Source: Nageia nagi
Lineage: Eukaryota; Pinophyta
Length of the DNA stretch: 64,000 nt
Direction: 5' to 3'
Assembly: GCA_050084985.1 (NCBI GenBank)
Contig: JBITNC010000002.1
Span: forward strand, 3,782,001-3,846,000
The notes beneath the pieces were generated by a model. The model did no database searches, was not told the origin of the DNA, and was given only the letters and a program-made list of their open reading frames with translations. The position numbers were made by a program, and so were the translations under genes. This document shows, piece by piece, positions 36,241 to 50,361 of the stretch. How positions within the stretch are numbered: position 1 is the first letter of the stretch; each line of letters opens with the position of its first letter.

Positions 36241-38460
36241 ACTATTAAACTAGATAGTACAAAGTAGCAACATCTTCTCCTCTTAATGATAAATAATGCA
36301 CTTCGATGAATATATAATTTAGACTAAATCCTTCACTCATTTTCCTATCCATATACTCCTAAAACTATTTACATATTGAAAATGTGTATGTATAATTTGA
36401 TAAGTTTTGCTAAAATGGATAGCTTATGCTTAAAGTGTTAATGGATAGATACAAGTGATGCTTTTGATGAATTATTTGTATTAGCTACTAATTGTATATG
36501 TTTTGGTGTATTGGATGGTTTTTATAGTCTATAAGATGATGTTTGGCAATATTATAGAGTGTATTACACAAAAATGGCTGTGAAACGATTATTATGGAAT
36601 ACATGTACAAACCCGTCCATAGAAATCCGAAAGCACCAGAATGATGAAGATCACAACTCAACAACATCATGGACAACTCTTAAGATTAATGGAACTCTTA
36701 CTACTATATTTGGTCAACTACTCAACCCAACTAATTCATATTCTTGTGGGGTTTCAACCTTATAAGGAATAATATTCTACAGGCTAAATATAAACAATAA
36801 TAATAGTCCAAGACACTTAGTCAACCACATTCTGCAGATAGTACCACAAAAATGATAGTTAAAAGGCAAAATGGAAAGCTGGCATAATTGATCCCTATTC
36901 TTGTGGGATATTGAACTCATCCACAAATCTAAATATTGTTAAGAGGTGTATGATTTTTAGCAAAAAGGAATAATTATTTTCTTTGTTTAGTGTTCTATAG
37001 TTAGCAGAATAAGGATCCAAGCATAGGATAAATAAAGCATGGAATCCATTGTATGAGAGTTTTTTTAGTTCAACTTAGTTGGAGGTTTTAGTCTAAGTTT
37101 TAGCTACAATCATTTATAACCATTTCTGAAGACACACTATTTGACTGTAATGACACAACCAATGTTTTGAAATCAATAAAGCTTTATGTTCTTCATATTA
37201 TCTTTTATCTTGTGAGTATGATGATTGTAACATGATGCATTGAGTTGAGCTAGTTTCAATTTCAATATAAGGGAAAGAACAATATACTGGATTGAACTTG
37301 GCAAGGGCCCACCAAGTTCATCCAGTCCCTAAAGTCTCTTCCCCATAGGTTTAGAATGTAAATAGAATTTCTTCTTGTTTGTTTTAATTTTATTTTGATT
37401 TCTTTCTTGTATTTATTTTGATTGCAATTGTTTGTTGGCCATAATTGTAGATTTGCAATAGGTTTGCTATCATGTTCATTTGCTTTTAAAGTATTTTATG
37501 CTTTCTTAGAAGCAGAACCACTCAACAAATTCAAGAAATGATATTGGCTCATATAGAGCACTGGACCTTTTAAATTGAATCATGAGTTGATTTAAAAGTG
37601 AAAAGAATTTTCTTCTTCGTACGAGTGAACCCTTGCAAGTTTTGAGTACCAACTCCTCAGAGCTAATTGGTCCATTCCTGTTAGACAGATCATAAAACTT
37701 CATTGAAAGAAGATTAACAACACCTGAGTTGTAAGTAATTGAAAAGCTCATCACACTTAAAACATTTTTCATGGTATTCAAAAAATTAATCTAAAATATC
37801 ATGCAAAGTGATTGAAGAATGGACAAGAAAAACTACTTTTGGATCTAAGGAGATAATTTTATGCTTTTTTCCAAAAGGAGAAGAGATTGAAAATCCCTCG
37901 CAATATATTTGAATTCTTACAGAAAAATTATAATCCAACACTTGTTTCAAATTGAAAAATGAATATCTGATGTCCAAAAATGGGCATTTCAAAGTTTTCA
38001 AATATAAAAAATATTATAAGGATAAGAGGGGCTAATATTCCCATACAATACCTCAAAATACAAATTTTCATATAAAAATGAATTCCTAATGTGCAAAAAT
38101 GGGCCTTCTAATTATTTTGTAAAGAAAAGTTGATTTAGAGTAAGAGGGGTTGATATTCCTTCAAACTAACTCAAAATATAGATTCCTTGCAAAAAATGAG
38201 TTCCAATGCCTCTTCCAAATAAAAAAATAAATTACTTAATTGCAAGAATGAACATCTAATAAAGTGAATGAGAAGGCTTAAGAAATTAGAGCTCTCATAC
38301 CAAGTTGACAAAACAAAAATAACCAAAACTAAATGACACCTAAGAAATCACTATTAAACATGAAAAAATAGTTGAAAAGATAAATGTGAAGAAAACAAAT
38401 AGGTTGCAATCCTAAAATACCATAATAGTTGATGATTTTATATAATAAGAGTCCATCATT
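36241..38460. other. Spacer without recognisable genes
   Basis: Short open frames at 36559-36765 (plus) and 37506-38001 (minus) show no domain I recognise. No repeat edges were found. Confidence 0.45.
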
Positions 38461-38465
38461 ATCAT

Positions 38466-39120
38466 AAATAGGTAAATAATCATTATATATATATGAAAAA
38501 TTATCATTTATATATATGAAAAGTTATCATAAATAGGTAAAGTAATCATTATATATATATGAAAAATTATCATTTAAAAAATAAATATACACCTTGCGTA
38601 GTACTTTCAAAACTAATGGTGATGGTAAATTTTTTAAGAGCAATGGCATTATTGAATCTCACAATCCATGATGGTATACACCTCGCATAGTACTTTCAAA
38701 ACTAATGGTGATGGTACATCGTTTAAGGATGATGGTGTATGTTGTCTATGTTTGACAAAGGTAATGTACATTGCTACGAGAAAAAATGTGAACTCTAACT
38801 TTTCATCTCTTGGCTATACATGTTATAGGCTTATCAAGTAGTCAAATGTTTAAGTCATTTTTAGGATCAATCATGAAGGATAGATATGCTTATATTGGTG
38901 TGGTAAATTGATACATAACATTACCTTTTTTTGGTCACTTGTAAGAATTATACGTATTGTAAGTTAATTGAGTAGTCAAATATTAATGCTATAGCAAATA
39001 CCAACTCTTAGATCAATTATAAAAGCTAGACATATTATAGGGCTTATTGAGAACTTGGATGTTAATGTTGTAGAATTGACCTTCTTATATTCATTACAAA
39101 GGCTAGACATATCAAATATG
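38466..39120. repeat. Cluster of short tandem duplications
   Basis: 38466-38580: two copies of about 66 bp with a TATATATATG core. 38589-38764: two copies of 88 bp, starting TACACCTTGCGTAGTACTTTC and TACACCTCGCATAGTACTTTC-like at 38589 and 38677. 38820-39120: two to three degenerate copies of about 100 bp sharing a TCAAGTAGTCAAATGTT-like and a GCTAGACATAT-like word. No gene. Confidence 0.65.
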
Positions 39121-42100
39121 GTAAAGTCAATTCATATTATTATTTTAATATCAATCTTATTTTAAACCCAATTGCAAATTCTATACACACTACATACTTA
39201 TCAAGAACCTACGTGTTGATGACCTAATATTGATGTCCTTCTTATATATATTCTATAATATATATACATATTAAATTATCTCATTATAACAAGATATCTA
39301 TTACGCTTAAACAACCTTTAATTTAACTATATTTCTTTAATGTATAAGAAAATAAAAACTATACAAACCAAAATGATATAAAAACATCAATTTTAAAACA
39401 TACAAATTATCTAATGATAGATACTCTAGTGGTGGGTCTGAGTCTGAGTTTGATTCCAACCAGATCTCAAGTTTAAGTAATTGAAGAATGGAGGATGAAA
39501 ACCCTTGTAAAACCCTATAATGTAAATCCTATTGATACAAATAAACATACAAATTAAATCTAAAACAATGTAAAATCTAAGATAACAAAAAAAAATATTT
39601 ACTTATAATTAAATAAATAATTATAAAAATAAAATAATTATATATTATATTATAACCTTTTAAACTTAAATGGTTAAGACGTGTGTTCCATGAAGGAAGG
39701 AGATGGACATGGTATAACCTTAAAACCATTTACTAATATTATTATTTCTAAAATCTTATTGTAGATTTAATCAAATAGTTTAATTACATCCTTCTTCTTA
39801 GATCAGCTTACTCAACATTAGTTAAGAAAGGCTTGAAGGGATCTTCTATCCATAATTTTGTTATCCTTGTTCTCACATTCATATCCACCACTAGACTTCT
39901 ATTAGCTGGACAGTTCTAAAATGAATCACGTCTCAAAATAATGCAGTTTATATTCTTATTTTATCACACTTAAATAAAAGGCATGAAAATTTGATATCCT
40001 TGCTTGATTTGATCATGGGCAATTTTTCGTGGCCTTAGAACTGCCATCAATCTCATCACCTTTGCTGTAAAACAGTTCGTATTACACAAATATATTACGT
40101 CAGAGGGTAATGCTTCTATCTCTTCAATAATCAAGACGAATATGAATATGTCGATCTAATCATGGTGCCTGAGTGTAAAAAATCTTCACTCCATAGTATA
40201 GCAATATCCGATTCGATATGTTCAGTACAATGTTTCCTTCTTTGCTCACGTTATCGTATCAGTTCATTAGACATTGTGGGCTTTTCCTTTTCAAGACAAA
40301 GGAAGCCATGTAGTCAGAAACTGATCATGGCTGTCTATTCTAAAGTAAAGATTCAAAGAAGGAAACCGAATACTTTATTGTACAAAGGATGACCAATAAA
40401 AGACCAAGATGCTCACTTCATGCCTATCACATAAATGATTTACCTTTCTTCTCCCCTAGGAAAATATAAATTCTATAAAAGAAAGAAAGGAAGTCATCGA
40501 CATTTATGATCAAACCATGCAATCCACCATCAGGGTATGACACCAGTACAATAGCCACCAACATATCTTTAATTCTTTCATTTATTTTGCATTTAACTCT
40601 AGAAATTTCTCTGTAATCAGTATTCTGAATTGTGGAAATTAAATAAGATGTTCACATTTAAATACTTATTGTTTTCCAACTCTAAACAGAAGATTTCGAC
40701 ATTCCAATCTGGATGAAAAGTTATACTTCAACTCGCTAAACTAGCCATGCATTACTATCTTGTCTGTACTCTCTCTCTATATTTGATGTCTTAATCACTC
40801 ACCATTGTTCCTTTCAAATATTCTAAACCGCTGTCATACTTCTCTATAGTCACATAGAATTATTCATCTCCAATATGTTCTATTATTCTATATCACTGTC
40901 AAATTTTCGATAGTTTGGGTTTATCCATCACTTGTGTAGTAAATAATGGTACCCAAAATAATGAGAAATAATAATCAAAGTCGGATTAAATATCTATATC
41001 ATAATGTTGGATAAGCCCTTCTGTTACATATGCGCAGCCCAGATTATGGAAATCCTCTTTGAAGTGGATTATTGCTCAAGGAAAATGATAGAATAGCCAA
41101 CCAGAAACGGGTATTGACTTTAAGCTGCAATGGGTTATGACAAGAACTTAATGCGAATATTTTGTGGGTAAAATTGATAGCCTACCTACGAACTAATTGT
41201 GTAGTAAATGCACTGTATTAAGTGGTAGAGTTAAAAACTGTACGTGTGAATGTGCTTCTGAGACCTCTAACATGTGATAAGGAAAGTCCTCCATATCTTT
41301 TGTAAAATTACATCATCATCATCCTAAAACTTATTGCAATCTCGAAGGGAATATCTTTCAAAAGCTGTTATCATTTAAAGAGGTTTTTGATCACATTCAA
41401 TACCGAGAATATTGTTTTCCCAGTACATATTCATCTTTTGACTGGGCTTTTGATTCTTTGAAAATGCTTTCCGCTTCCACACGAACGGGTCTCAAATCTG
41501 AAGGACTCCAGAGATGCTTTAAATCTCCCAAAGTTTTCACTCATTCCAAGGAAGTAAAGATTAACATCTTTGGCAACTTCCGTAGTATGCATTTTAAAGC
41601 AGGAGCGGGCTGAGCATTAAAAAAAACGTATGTGGGATTTGGACGTACTGTGAAGTACATCTATAATCTCTGGGTATAAATAAGAACATAATATGAGGCT
41701 TGAGTGAACTGAGCTTTATACTGTATGCTTGAATGTGGATTCTCAGGCTAAGGGTGGGGCTCTCTGGGTCCATACCGTGTGACCTTCCATCTGTAAGCTT
41801 ACGACCTCGTATGTATTTGTCGAAAAAACATCGTACGAAAGTTTTATTAATGCATTTTTCTGATTAAAGACAAATCCATCGTAGCCTGCACACTTCAAAT
41901 AATTTACCAAGGAGCGTTCCTACTGCAAAAACGAGGCAGTAGATTGCAAAAAGTTCGTCCACGCTCATCATGAACCATCATGCTCAATAAGACTACTGAG
42001 ATCTTTGTAAGAAATAGTAATAATAATAACAAGCCGTTCCAGTTCAGCTTTACGTGGATTTAAACACATTCACAGCTCAGTCAGGATTGCCAAGTACATT

Positions 42101-43084
42101 TTTACATGATGAGTGTAAATCACAATAGCAGAATTATAGTTGCCATTACTGCATGTACTGACGATAGTTGTCAATCTAAAAGGTAGTGATGAGTCTGAAG
42201 ACCACAAGTTTCAGCTAGTTGGCTTCTTCAATGGGAGAATGGGGATTCAGAAAATGAACATACGAGGGATAATTTTATATCTCCTTGTGAAAATGAGGGG
42301 AGGAATTATATCACTATATAGACAATATGAAGCCCTAAGGTGCTAGATTTCCTTTTTCTCCAAGCAACAGCGGATCGAAGACTTTAAACATAAACATTAT
42401 CGTAATATCTAAACATTTGCACATTCTAAATATTTAACGGATTGAATTTGATGTACTTCTCCGTAGGCTGTGTGAAACATTGGTGATTTCCTAAGTTTAG
42501 GGCATTGTTATTACAACTTGAAGAAGATTATCACAATCAGAAAATCTTATAGACACTCGTATGTTATCAAGGGTTGAGTTTAAAGACAAAACTATAAGAG
42601 ATAAGAGAGATAGAGGTAATACTCCTTAGCCAAATGCTTCACAGAAAACAGCTGATATACAATCTGGAGCTCACAATTTGTTTGGACACCCCATCTCGCT
42701 CGAAAACAAAGTAGATGGTGATTTTGGGGACGTTTCAAACTTCAAGAAGAGCGCTCAATTAATCTTGAAGCAAAAGTTTTGTTATGTTCTTCAAGTTAGG
42801 TATCTAAAAACCAGAAATAACCTAAATATTTTTTCTGTTCGATCCTAACATACAATTTCATGGTGCCCACCCTGTGCACTATTGTGGATGATGTGTCAAA
42901 CAAAAATAACATAGTTTTGGTGAAACTGGTTTTTACTTGAATTGAAACATCTAGACTACATATCTTCTGTTGCCAAATTTTGTTTATGATATGCGAGGAA
43001 ATCAAAGAGAAGTAGAAGAAGAAATGTGGTTTCTGGAACTTGTATTGTGCTTCAAGATTATTCTACAGAAACCAATCATGGCTG
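39121..43084. other. Non-genic or unassigned sequence, GC-richer after about 40.1 kb
   Basis: 39121-40100 is AT-rich and empty. From 40.1 kb composition becomes more even and codon-like patches appear. On minus near 41600-41430 one frame reads LKCILRKLPKMLIFTSLE, a stop, then VKTLGDLKHLWSPSDLRP and VEAESIFKESKAQSK. I recognise no family. It could be exons, a UTR or promoter of a gene I cannot define. Confidence 0.35.
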
Positions 43085-43375
43085 CAATCAAAATACACAA
43101 CGAAATGACGACATTAGAATTTCAGAGTTTGCAGAATACATCTCACCTAATGATGCGCTTGTGATGAGCAAAGAGATTTTGCCTTGAGCCGGGTATTGCC
43201 TATGCCTGTTTTTGTCCACAGCGGAAGAGTTTTGTGAGGGGAATGAAGCCTGGTCCGAGTCCTCCTTCCTCCTACACCATTTGTGACTTGACACTTTATT
43301 TTTGTCAGAAAGTTTCAGAACAGGTTTCAGTTTACAGGTCAGGCCTCGTGCCAGGCTGCAGTCCCCGCACATCAA
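43085..43375 (-). other. Candidate first exon of an unknown gene
   Basis: The minus frame starts MMCGDCSLARGLTCKLKP at 43375 and is open for 95 codons. Within it TTAG|GTGAGATG near 43163 is a strong donor and TTTTGATTGCAG near 43085 is a fair acceptor. Splicing them would keep a frame (SASL joined to AMIGFCRIILKHNTSS) to a stop about 30 codons later. Composition is richer than the surroundings. No domain, no homology recognised; it may be chance. Confidence 0.2.
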
Positions 43376-44940
43376 CTCTACCTTTCCTTCCCTTTTAAAT
43401 TCCGCTAGGTCTACGTTCCCTACCTATATCCAATAAAACGACAACCACTCTTTTAGAATTCAGAAATTGCCCGCCATAGCTTTCAGAAACCAGAGGTCTG
43501 AGCCAAGTTTTACCTTGATGCAAGAGCTGCACATGGAGGACCACAATTGTACTTTCCCTCACCAACTCTCTCTTTCTCTCTATCCCCTTCACCCACAGGC
43601 TTTTCAGGTCACGGGATAGAAAGTATCTGAAATTCATAGCCTTATTGAAAATGAAAAAAGCTGCAGCTTGCGTCTGTCAGTCGCTGGTTCCAATCTGTGA
43701 TCAGAACAAGGGTTGAAAACATTCGGTCCTCAAAATATGAACTCTAGACATTGTTTCAATTGTGCCATCATGGGAAGATAATACCCTAACGTTGTTGCTG
43801 CTCAAATTCAAGGAGGGTTTGGTTTTACATTAATTCGAAACACAACCCACAACCTTCAATTATATAATATATATAATTTGGAAATGATAACCACCAATGA
43901 CAGCTCTTCTGCCTCCTATTCTTTGAATCCGATTGTCTTTAACCCTGAGAAAAATGGATCGCAGAGAAGCACACCATAGCTTGCTGCACTGATCCAAAAT
44001 TCGAAAACCCATCTTGGTTTTGCTGCAATAGATTCAGATTCAGCCCAGGACTTGTAATTTTTTAACCCAGACAAATGCTCCAATTGGTCTTTTATTCTTT
44101 ATTTTTTTCTGCAGTTGCAACCATGTTTTGTATTTTTTTTTTTATGTCCCTTGCACAAGTCTTTGTGGCGGTCGCTTTTCTATTGCGCTTGCCCATACCT
44201 TCAACCCCCTCAATGTTAGGTGAGGTGAAAGCGCAATGCTGGTGGTGGGTTAGATGATGAGAAAAAATCTTTTAATCAATTCCACTGGCGCGGTGCCTCC
44301 AACACGTGAAAGAACTTAAGTCTTTTTACCATACAAAATAAACTCCTATTATATCAATGTTTAGACAAGATTGCACGCATAAACAGGTGCAACTGTTCAC
44401 TGTGGGCAAAACAACCATTTTAGAAGCGTTAGATCGGTGGCACCTCTGTAAGGCCATCATTAATTTCTCTGCTTTCCCAACGACCAAACAAGGGCTACCA
44501 CACCCTCCTTGTCTCCCTACATCAATATATTATTTATACACCCTTTTCCTTATTTCAAATACTTCGTAGCAGCTATCCAATATCTATACTTTAGTATAAA
44601 TCATCAAATTATGAGAAAGCTATTGATTTTGAACTAATTACCCACTATATCAAAATACCATTTTTTTTTAAACATTGAATTTGAATTTATACCTCTTTTG
44701 AGAAACTTAATCTCTATAATTAATACAGCATCATTAAACCATGAAAAAGTATTGATTTTGAACTTCTATCTTTATTAAAAAAGATTACCCACTTCATCAA
44801 TCCATTGCCTAAAAATTGATTTAATTTTAAGAACGGCGTTGATGGTGGTGCATTGCATTTAGGAGAGGATTTTTCTCCGGGTATAATGATGGAAGAGGTT
44901 ATGGTATCGTCTTCTCTCCGCAAAGAAATGACGCTGCACC
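43376..44940. other. Unassigned sequence
   Basis: Pyrimidine-rich near 43560-43590. No gene named. A degenerate direct duplication containing TATTGATTTTGAACT lies near 44600-44665 and 44725-44810. Confidence 0.4.
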
Positions 44941-44944
44941 TAAT

Positions 44945-45095
44945 ACTAAGGCTGTGTAGCCCTTAGACCTATATGGGCCGTAGCCTTTGGACTGCGTCTG
45001 ACGCGACGTCACCATTGTTTCGTGTATGGAGAGGTGGTGGGTTCCAGTCCCGTGGGTGATGTCAGGAATGGTTGGCGTGTTTCTTTGTAACAAAT
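44945..45095 (+). mobile_element. SINE-like GC-rich insert
   Basis: A compact GC-rich block in AT-rich sequence contains a B-box-like GGGTTCCAGTCCCG (45043 region) and ends in TTCTTTGTAACAAA, similar in style to plant SINE tails. The A box is not convincing. A SINE is inferred; an old promoter or gene fragment is possible. Confidence 0.3.
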
Positions 45096-45099
45096 AATG

Positions 45100-48000
45100 T
45101 ACTCTCCTGCGATGGAAATTAATACTTTTCCAGTCCGCTGAAAATTTTGGTGTTTTCGTCGTAAGACTCTGTCTACTTTATGATTATATACTTAAAAAGC
45201 ATTTCCAGGTGGCACTGAATAAAAAAATGGTGAATGTATTGACATATTTCAAGCAGGAATAAAATTTAATAAATTCACAAAAATAGTCATAGAAGTTAGT
45301 TATGTAAATTAAAGTAAACTAGTCAAATATTAAAATAAGAATCTAATCAAATTAAATGTTATATGTTTAATGTCTTCATAATTTTTCATCATTAAAGGCA
45401 TACATTTTTAGTTAGAAGAAATTGTTATTGTTATATGTTTGGAATCTATATTAATAGATAAAATAGATAAAGATATAGTAAAAAGGTGAAATATATTAAT
45501 ATCCACTAAAGATTAACTAGATCATTATATAGTATGTATATTTTGTAGTGGGAATAGAATATGGGATACATGGTACAATTAGGTTAATATATGATTAGTT
45601 CAACCAACAACCGAACCCTAAAAGAATTTTTTTTCTTTTTAAATAAGAAAAATATTTTTAACACGACACATGTGCCAAAATTCTGTATGCAAGGGAGAAG
45701 AAGGAATCTTCAAGGAAGATTTGTTGCCAAGAAAATAATCAAGATCGAAGAATCCCAAAGAATGAAAAATTCATTTCCATACATCCTAGGCTTTAGCATA
45801 AATTCAATAGATATCTAAGAAGACCTCGAAAAAATTACAATTATAATAAAAATGATTGAAAACTTCAAAATCCTTAAATATTCCGATAAACAAACTTAAA
45901 AAAAAAAAAAAAACTTCAAACGAAAGCATTTTATATAACTCAAAAGCATTTTATGTAACTCTAAATAAAAAAACTTGAACATTATGAAAACTTTTACTCC
46001 GAAAACAAAAAATTAATTCTCCATCTTATATTTAATATATCAACCATAGGCAAATGAAAGAAAAACCATGACTTTTCCCCAACCAACATAAAGAATTACA
46101 AATCCCATTATATATATACTCCTAAAAGAAAAAATCTAAAAGCCTTAACTAATTACCATGTGAACAGAACTGTAATATGTTCCAATGTCATCGGGGACTT
46201 TGTCAAAAGTAATCTTTTAATGACTTCCAAAGTAGGACTCTTCTGCACCATATACATTATTCTAAAATACACGGAATTCTGTCACAATATATTATTATTA
46301 AATCTTATTGAAGGTGGTGATGTGATAATTCAATGATTTCACAATACCATCCTAGACAAGGAGAGTATGCTTTTATTTTCTTACTTTTTATCTATCCATC
46401 ATTCCAAGTTAATGAATCTACTAAGCCGGCCGAGATACCGAAGAGGCGTTATGAGAATTCATTGTGTCTCTATCCTTTAATTGCATGATGATGTCAAGGC
46501 CATCTCTTTTGCTTCACTTTTAGGACTAACAATAGGAAAGGAATCAAGGTGGGTCCTAATATATTATTAGTCCTCTTTTGGCCCCGGTTGGTTATGACCT
46601 TTGTTCCTTCTTTCTTTCTTCTTTTCATATTGGTTGTAGCTATTTTCATTTATACTCAACTTTCGTTGTTCAATTGTTAGTTAAAAATATGATTTTTTTT
46701 TTTTTTTGTTTTAATCAATTTTGTAGGAAAGATATCTTAAATTTAGAAGTTAGGTATTTATTTAAGATTTTTAATAATGAAAATGCTTTTTTCGAAAAGA
46801 TATTTTCAGTTTACAAGTGTCAAAATTATTCAAACTATTATAACTCAACAAGATTTGTTATTGTGATATTTCATATTTTCAAGAGGAGATAAAAAGATTT
46901 AAATGTGATGCCTCTTGTTTTGTGAGAGATTCCACCCTCCCCTTTTCTCTAACTCCCCTAATGTAAACTCATACTAATAATATAATATTTATCTCTAACT
47001 AAATTTTGTATTAAATGAATTGAATATTTTTTAATTTTTAATTTCATATTAAAATTATGAATATTAAATATATATTTTTTAGATTTTTAAATATTTTAAT
47101 ATATTATTTATTTTGATTTTATTTGTATATAAAAATTCAAGTTATTGGATATTTTAAAAGAATTTGTGAAGTTTAACACTAATAGATTTAAGCATTTAGA
47201 ATATGTGTAAGTAAATTTCATATAACAAAGGTTTCTTTTATTATTAGCTTTCTATAAATTTCAAATGCATTAGCTTTTTATAAATTTAGTAACTATATGC
47301 AAAGAAAAATATGTTATCAATAAATTATAAATTGACTAACGTTAGAATTATAATTCTCTTACCAATGGGATCTTGGTTAAATGATTAAAATATAATTGGA
47401 TAATAACACCCAAAATCAAAGTTTAAACCTCGATGACATCAAATGGTGATAGTATTGAAATTGATGGTGATAATATTAGATGGTATAAATGTTGGAGTAA
47501 AACCAATGTTGATAATGATAATATTATAGACCCCATTATGGGAGTGGCCCTTAATTGAAATTACATATAATTTAGTACATAAAAAATTAGACTTTCTTTG
47601 CAAAATCTCTTCAACATACATATAATAGTAGCATCTTCACACATTCTTGGTGCATACTTTACTTGTCTGCATTTCGATTCATTGCATATCATCTTAACTT
47701 CCTTATCTATTGATCTTATCCAATGGAAAGCTTTGCTTAAGCATTTCCAGATAACAAGTTCTCTTAATTATCATTAACTATTATCTTCTTTTTTTGAAGT
47801 CTTTAATAACTTGGGGGAAATTCAAATGGATTATATTTGTTCTTGTTGTATTTGAAATAGTTTTAGAATTATCAAAGTTAAAATTAGGATTTTTAGAGTT
47901 GAAGGAGATAAAATAACAAAGTTAAAAATATAAAATTTATAAGATGTTAAATGTCCCACAATAAGGAGAAATAATGAGGTCTTTTATCATCATTATAAAT

Positions 48001-49845
48001 ATGTATCTAATACATCATTTTTATTTATTAAATATTTATTTCATTGTATGTGCATTGGGATATTTACCAAATTATAACATTTATTAAATTAAATTATGTT
48101 ACAAGTTTTATTATTGTAAGAATATTATCCTATAATTGATTTATAAAATTATATCACAGTTACAAGTTTTATTATTATAAAAATTACACCCTAGATTTAA
48201 TGTTTACATTTTATGAACTTGGTATTCATGCAATATTTTTGTAGTTATCTTTCAAATGCTATGTATTATTTTTGGAAGTCTTAAAACCTAGTATAGATAC
48301 CTAAATTTAATTTTTGTATTTAAATAAATACATAATTTAGGTCTCATAAGAGTGCATACATTTATGTGAGATATAATAATTGAGTAAATTCAAATTTTAA
48401 TATGTTATATTGCATTAGCCAAGGTGAATTCAAATTATTTATATTAAAAAGTAATGATACTTTCATTTGTAACTAACCAATGTTCGCTATAAGATATTGA
48501 TCAAGACACTCCTAAAGAAGTAAACCAAACTAATTATATAAGATAAACATCATGATATTTCTCTACAATACGGAATACATTTTCATGTTCTAATGAGTTT
48601 GAAGTAAAATTGAAAAACTGCAATTGGATATATCATCTTGGAGCTTTGAACACCCTTTGTAACTTTCAAATTATCAAAATTCTTCAAAAATATAATTACA
48701 AGTGGTTTGAATATCCAATATTATAATGGTACAATCTATAAATTAGGGATTTTGGGATGGTTTTAGTTCCATCAAATATCTCTTTTGTTACATATCTAAA
48801 ATCTAACTGCATCACATTGAAGGTAGTTTCAAAATTTTCCCTTAATGTACCCAGGGCATAGATAGTAGTCCCTTAATCTAGAGAAGGGCCCAAACACATT
48901 CAACAATTGGAAAAATTATATCATTTCAAGACCTTATACATATCTTAAGATAGGCATTAAAACTTATGCACTTTAAAAAAAATTTGAAACTACCTGCTTA
49001 GATTTGAAATTTAGACTTCTCACTCAAAGAGAAAGAAGTTGTGAGCCTTGGAAGTTATGGTTTCAAATCTTACGCTCAACCTTCCAAACTATTAGATAAG
49101 CTAGGAAGATTCTAATAGCTGTTAGCCTGATCTAAGTAAGTACGTTCCTTCTTACATCTTTCCTGCTTCTAGGTCTAAATCAACTCCAACATACCTCCCA
49201 CAAGACCTTAAGCCCTTGTGAGTATGGGATGGCGAAGGAGTCCAACACATAAGCAATAAAGATTGCAACCATTATGCCTTCCTTTATGGAGGAAACTCTT
49301 ATGCCCATAGGTTCAAGACCCATTAGGATAGAGAAGAATAGGTTGCTTACAGAAATCTGAGACAACTAAACATCACCTCAAGGATAAGGAATGGTCTAGA
49401 TAAAATCCATGCCTTTTGGTTCTACCCTCCCTAATAAGAATAAAGCACCCAAAATTTTGAGTAGCATAGGGTTTTTAGAATCCCATATGAAATCAATCCT
49501 TTGCTCATCCTTCATTTGAAACTCATTCTTTTCCATCTGTAAACCCCTTTCCTCCTTAGCAGGTAGCAAGGGTGATAAAAACTAGATCTTCTATCTTCGC
49601 TATCATGAATCTAGACTCCATGGAAAAGTCCTTCAAAATTTTAGAAGCCAGAAATGAAGTCATCCCAAACAACGCTTCCTCCATCGTAAGAGAGAATCAA
49701 GATATAAGGGAGAAGTTAGAGATAAACCCTTCTAGGCTAACCAGACCCAAAAAATTAAGCTCTTCAATACAAATTGAACCATAGAGGCTTCTCCTTTGGT
49801 CTTGCTTCTCGCTCTTTGTTCTTGAGGATTCTAAGACCTAAAAAT
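45100..49845. other. Spacer without recognisable genes
   Basis: Strongly AT-rich with poly-A (45898-45913) and poly-T (46694-46707) runs and a 20-bp tandem AAAGCATTTTATATAACTC near 45925-45962. Near 49180-49560 the minus strand has a coding-like frame (ERIDFIWDSKN-like, then MGLEPMGIRVSSIKEGIMVA) I cannot assign; the copia element at 49846 is inserted beside it. Confidence 0.45.
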
Positions 49846-50345
49846 TGTTGGAATGTATAATGAATTATTGTAAAGGTTGTATTAAATCTTCTATGTAAAT
49901 ACATTGATGCTTAAGGGTATCATTTGATACCTTAAGTATTTAAATGAATATGATAATGTAACTTGTCTACACTCCATGTCATGAGCATGCCCCTTGGGTA
50001 AAAAGATGTGCATGTCATGCTTTTGTACATTGGATAAAAAGATGATCCAAAGAGGGGTTTTAGCTTATAAATAGAAGGCTCCCTCTTTGTGATCACACAC
50101 TAATTTATGGAGTAAATTATGCTATAGGATAGAAGTGTAAGAGTTGATATTAGGAGGATTGTAAGACAATTGTATTTGTGATTGAAGTAAAGATCTAGTT
50201 AGTGGATGTACTCCTAGAGGAACCACTTTACATATTGAGTTACTTTGTGAGATCGTCTTATTTATGAGTTTGTTAGAAGTGAAGTTGAGAGCTTTCATGT
50301 GATCTTGGTTAATTAGTAATTATCTTATTAGTGTTATTTTCTTCA
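49846..50345 (+). repeat. 5' LTR of family-B element (500 bp)
   Basis: It aligns end to end with 58283-58773 and 8265-8762. It has the TATA box at 50066-50073 and the inverted repeat at 49909-49937 (arms GCTTAAGGGTATCA and TGATACCTTAAGT). Confidence 0.92.
50066..50073 (+). promoter_or_regulatory. LTR TATA box
   Basis: TATAAATA, followed by GAAGGCTCCCTC, at the same place as in the other two family-B LTRs. Confidence 0.55.
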
Positions 50346-50348
50346 AAT

Positions 50349-50361
50349 TGGTATTAGAGCC
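50349..50361 (+). other. Primer-binding site (initiator tRNA-Met type)
   Basis: TGGTATTAGAGCC starts four bases after the LTR end; it matches TGGTATCAGAGCC with one change. Confidence 0.8.

Noticed and set aside
36559-36765. Possible small gene
   Set aside because: No domain, no splice context, and length within chance for this composition.
35680-45549. CACTACAAAAAA at 35680 and TTTTGTAGTG ending 45549 as ends of one 10-kb CACTA element
   Set aside because: Flanking trinucleotides do not match, inner bases diverge quickly and no transposase lies between; short words like these occur by chance.
47368-47440. Further SINE heads (also near 39430 and 49055)
   Set aside because: Box-like words are present but one of the two boxes is poor or the spacing wrong in AT-rich sequence.
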